7,524 nt of DNA from Acidobacteriaceae bacterium (GTDB taxonomy: Bacteria; Acidobacteriota; Terriglobia; Terriglobales; Acidobacteriaceae). Positions 6,659-7,524 of the stretch are shown piece after piece; positions within the stretch are counted from its first letter, which is position 1; every line of letters starts with the position of its first letter. Position numbers and translations under genes: made by a program. A model generated the notes under the pieces. The model was not told where the DNA came from. It searched no databases and saw only the letters and a program-made list of their open reading frames with translations. The stretch spans positions 1 through 7,524 of the forward strand of contig JASHUR010000251.1 in assembly GCA_030039895.1 (NCBI GenBank), written 5' to 3'.

Positions 6659-6684
6659 ACGAAGGTGTTGAGCGACACCTTCGT
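6659..6684. repeat. Perfect 10-base-arm inverted repeat (hairpin)
   Basis: ACGAAGGTGT and ACACCTTCGT flank the six-base loop TGAGCG. The arms are perfectly complementary. No T-tract follows on either strand, so it does not look like a standard intrinsic terminator. It lies about 160 bases upstream of the sigma gene and could be a protein-binding dyad, an RNA structure in a leader, or a small repeat element. Confidence 0.6.
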
Positions 6685-6845
6685 CCAATGGATTCGGTTG
6701 CGCTTGTATGGCGTAATCGCAGCTGAAGTCATCATCGATGGGGCGCGCTGGATGTGTTCGTATTCCATGCCACGGGCGGTCCAAGTATCCCGTTAGGGTC
6801 GGCAGCTTAACAGATTTGTTGAGGCAAAAGTGGGGGATCCCAATC

Positions 6846-7524
6846 ATGGGTACTGCAAAGCGGCAAATTCCCGATATCGACTTCAGGAAGCGTCGTGAAC
6901 CGTGCGAGACAGAGCTTGTGGCAGCAGCCAAGGCGGGGTCCTCAAGCGCATTTGCAGAGTTGCAGAGCCAATACTCGCGAAGACTCTACCGGACAATCTT
7001 TGGAATCACGAAGAACCACGAGGACACCGAAGATGCGTTACAGGACACGTTCTTGCGCGCATTTGTCGCCATTCCCAATTTCCAGGGCCGGTCGAGCGTT
7101 TATTCGTGGATGACGCGCATCGCAATCAACTCCGCACTCATGATTCTTCGCAAGCAGCGTTCGCGCCCGGAGGTCTGCTTTGAAGGTCAGCGTGGAGGAG
7201 AGGAGCTACCACACCTCGAATTCAGAGACTCTACCCCCAATCCCGAGCAACGGCTTGACCAGCACCAGCGATGCGTTTGCATGCTGTCCACAATTCAAAG
7301 GCTTGATCCGAAACTTCGCACGGCAGTATTGAGTCGGATCACGCACGAACGTTCCATCAAGGAGACTGCATGCACGCTGAACCTCACTGAGGCGGCTCTT
7401 AAGACTCGGCTTCTTCGCGCCCGCAGAAGGCTCGCTCGCACCCGCGTATTCAAGGAGTTTGGCGTTGGCGATAGCACTGCCTCGAATGAAGCAGGCAGAA
7501 GCGGTGCGTCGAATCCGCAGCCTG
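6846..7524 (+). CDS. ECF-type RNA polymerase sigma factor (3' end outside window)
   Basis: This is an extracytoplasmic-function sigma-70 factor that directs RNA polymerase to a stress or envelope regulon. About 226 codons are present with no stop before the edge. Sigma region 2 spans about 22-107: ETELVAAAKAGSSSAFAEL, then region 2.2 EDALQDTFLRAF (62-73) and region 2.3/2.4 SSVYSWMTRIAINSALMILRKQRS. Region 4 spans about 140-200, with the HTH around SIKETACTLNLTEAALKTRLLRARRRL. The family usually ends near 190-210 residues, so the Asn/Ser/Gly-rich tail after residue 203 is a C-terminal extension. The ATG at 6846 is preceded nine bases upstream by GGGGG; the frame is open further upstream but has no better start. 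The gene is transcribed away from the MEDS operon. ECF genes are usually followed by an anti-sigma factor, which would lie outside the window. The EPCETELV start recalls acidobacterial members (from memory). Confidence 0.93.
   Translation, partial: MGTAKRQIPDIDFRKRREPCETELVAAAKAGSSSAFAELQSQYSRRLYRTIFGITKNHEDTEDALQDTFLRAFVAIPNFQGRSSVYSWMTRIAINSALMILRKQRSRPEVCFEGQRGGEELPHLEFRDSTPNPEQRLDQHQRCVCMLSTIQRLDPKLRTAVLSRITHERSIKETACTLNLTEAALKTRLLRARRRLARTRVFKEFGVGDSTASNEAGRSGASNPQP

Larger units (their letters stand above)
6408..6845. other. Divergent intergenic region between MEDS operon and sigma gene
   Basis: This 438-base stretch separates the divergently transcribed MEDS and ECF sigma genes and should hold both promoters. 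It contains a perfect TATAAT on the minus strand and a 10-base-arm hairpin, each listed separately. A minus-strand frame of 50 codons (6768 to 6616), ending in a basic KKAKR-rich tail, is open but has no ribosome site and no recognisable family, so it is not called. No tRNA, mobile element or CRISPR structure is seen. Confidence 0.6.

Noticed and set aside
6659..6684. Hairpin as an intrinsic terminator
   Set aside because: No run of T follows on either strand, and no gene ends next to it.
6635..6931. 98-codon minus-strand open frame
   Set aside because: It runs into the start of the sigma gene on the opposite strand and has no family features. It is more likely to be chance.

Overview
The window carries eight genes. 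Seven lie on the minus strand in one co-oriented block and one lies on the plus strand at the right edge. Base composition is moderately GC-rich, and long antisense open frames shadow the real genes. The ECF sigma factor at the right edge (N-terminal EPCETELV followed by a classic region 2) and the soluble GAF/PAS kinase beside FixJ-type regulators resemble proteins I associate with soil Acidobacteriota (Terriglobia). That placement rests on remembered family resemblance only. A proteobacterium is not excluded.

The layout is given in the order of minus-strand transcription, right to left. A MEDS-domain sensory protein (6407-5769) is followed after 19 bases by a soluble GAF-PAS-PAS histidine kinase (5749-3542). 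A 254-base gap follows, then a stand-alone receiver protein (3287-2904) and, 30 bases later, a FixJ/LuxR-type response regulator (2873-2187). After a second gap of about 200 bases comes an enzyme group: a short-chain dehydrogenase (1989-1267), a RidA/YjgF-family protein whose start overlaps the dehydrogenase stop (1273-785), and the N-terminal two thirds of a zinc-dependent alcohol dehydrogenase with its own strong ribosome binding site (647 to beyond base 1). On the plus strand, after a 438-base divergent intergenic region, an ECF sigma factor starts at 6846 and runs off the right edge.

The most economical reading is a sense-and-respond locus. MEDS and the PAS kinase would detect a small molecule or redox cue, phosphate would pass to the receiver protein and the FixJ-type regulator, and the regulator would switch on a dehydrogenase/RidA/alcohol dehydrogenase group that handles reactive carbonyl or alcohol compounds. 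The best sequence support for this wiring is a nested inverted repeat upstream of the dehydrogenase (2049-2076). Its 11-base core recurs in the gap upstream of the receiver gene (3490-3500), as expected for a shared operator.

Unusual protein details are a dehydrogenase whose catalytic Tyr position holds Pro, an alcohol dehydrogenase with Asp at one structural-zinc Cys position, and a kinase PAS domain with a His at the place of the FixL haem ligand but without the FixL distal Arg. The individual gene families are all known. No wholly new system is evident, but the specific wiring may be undescribed.
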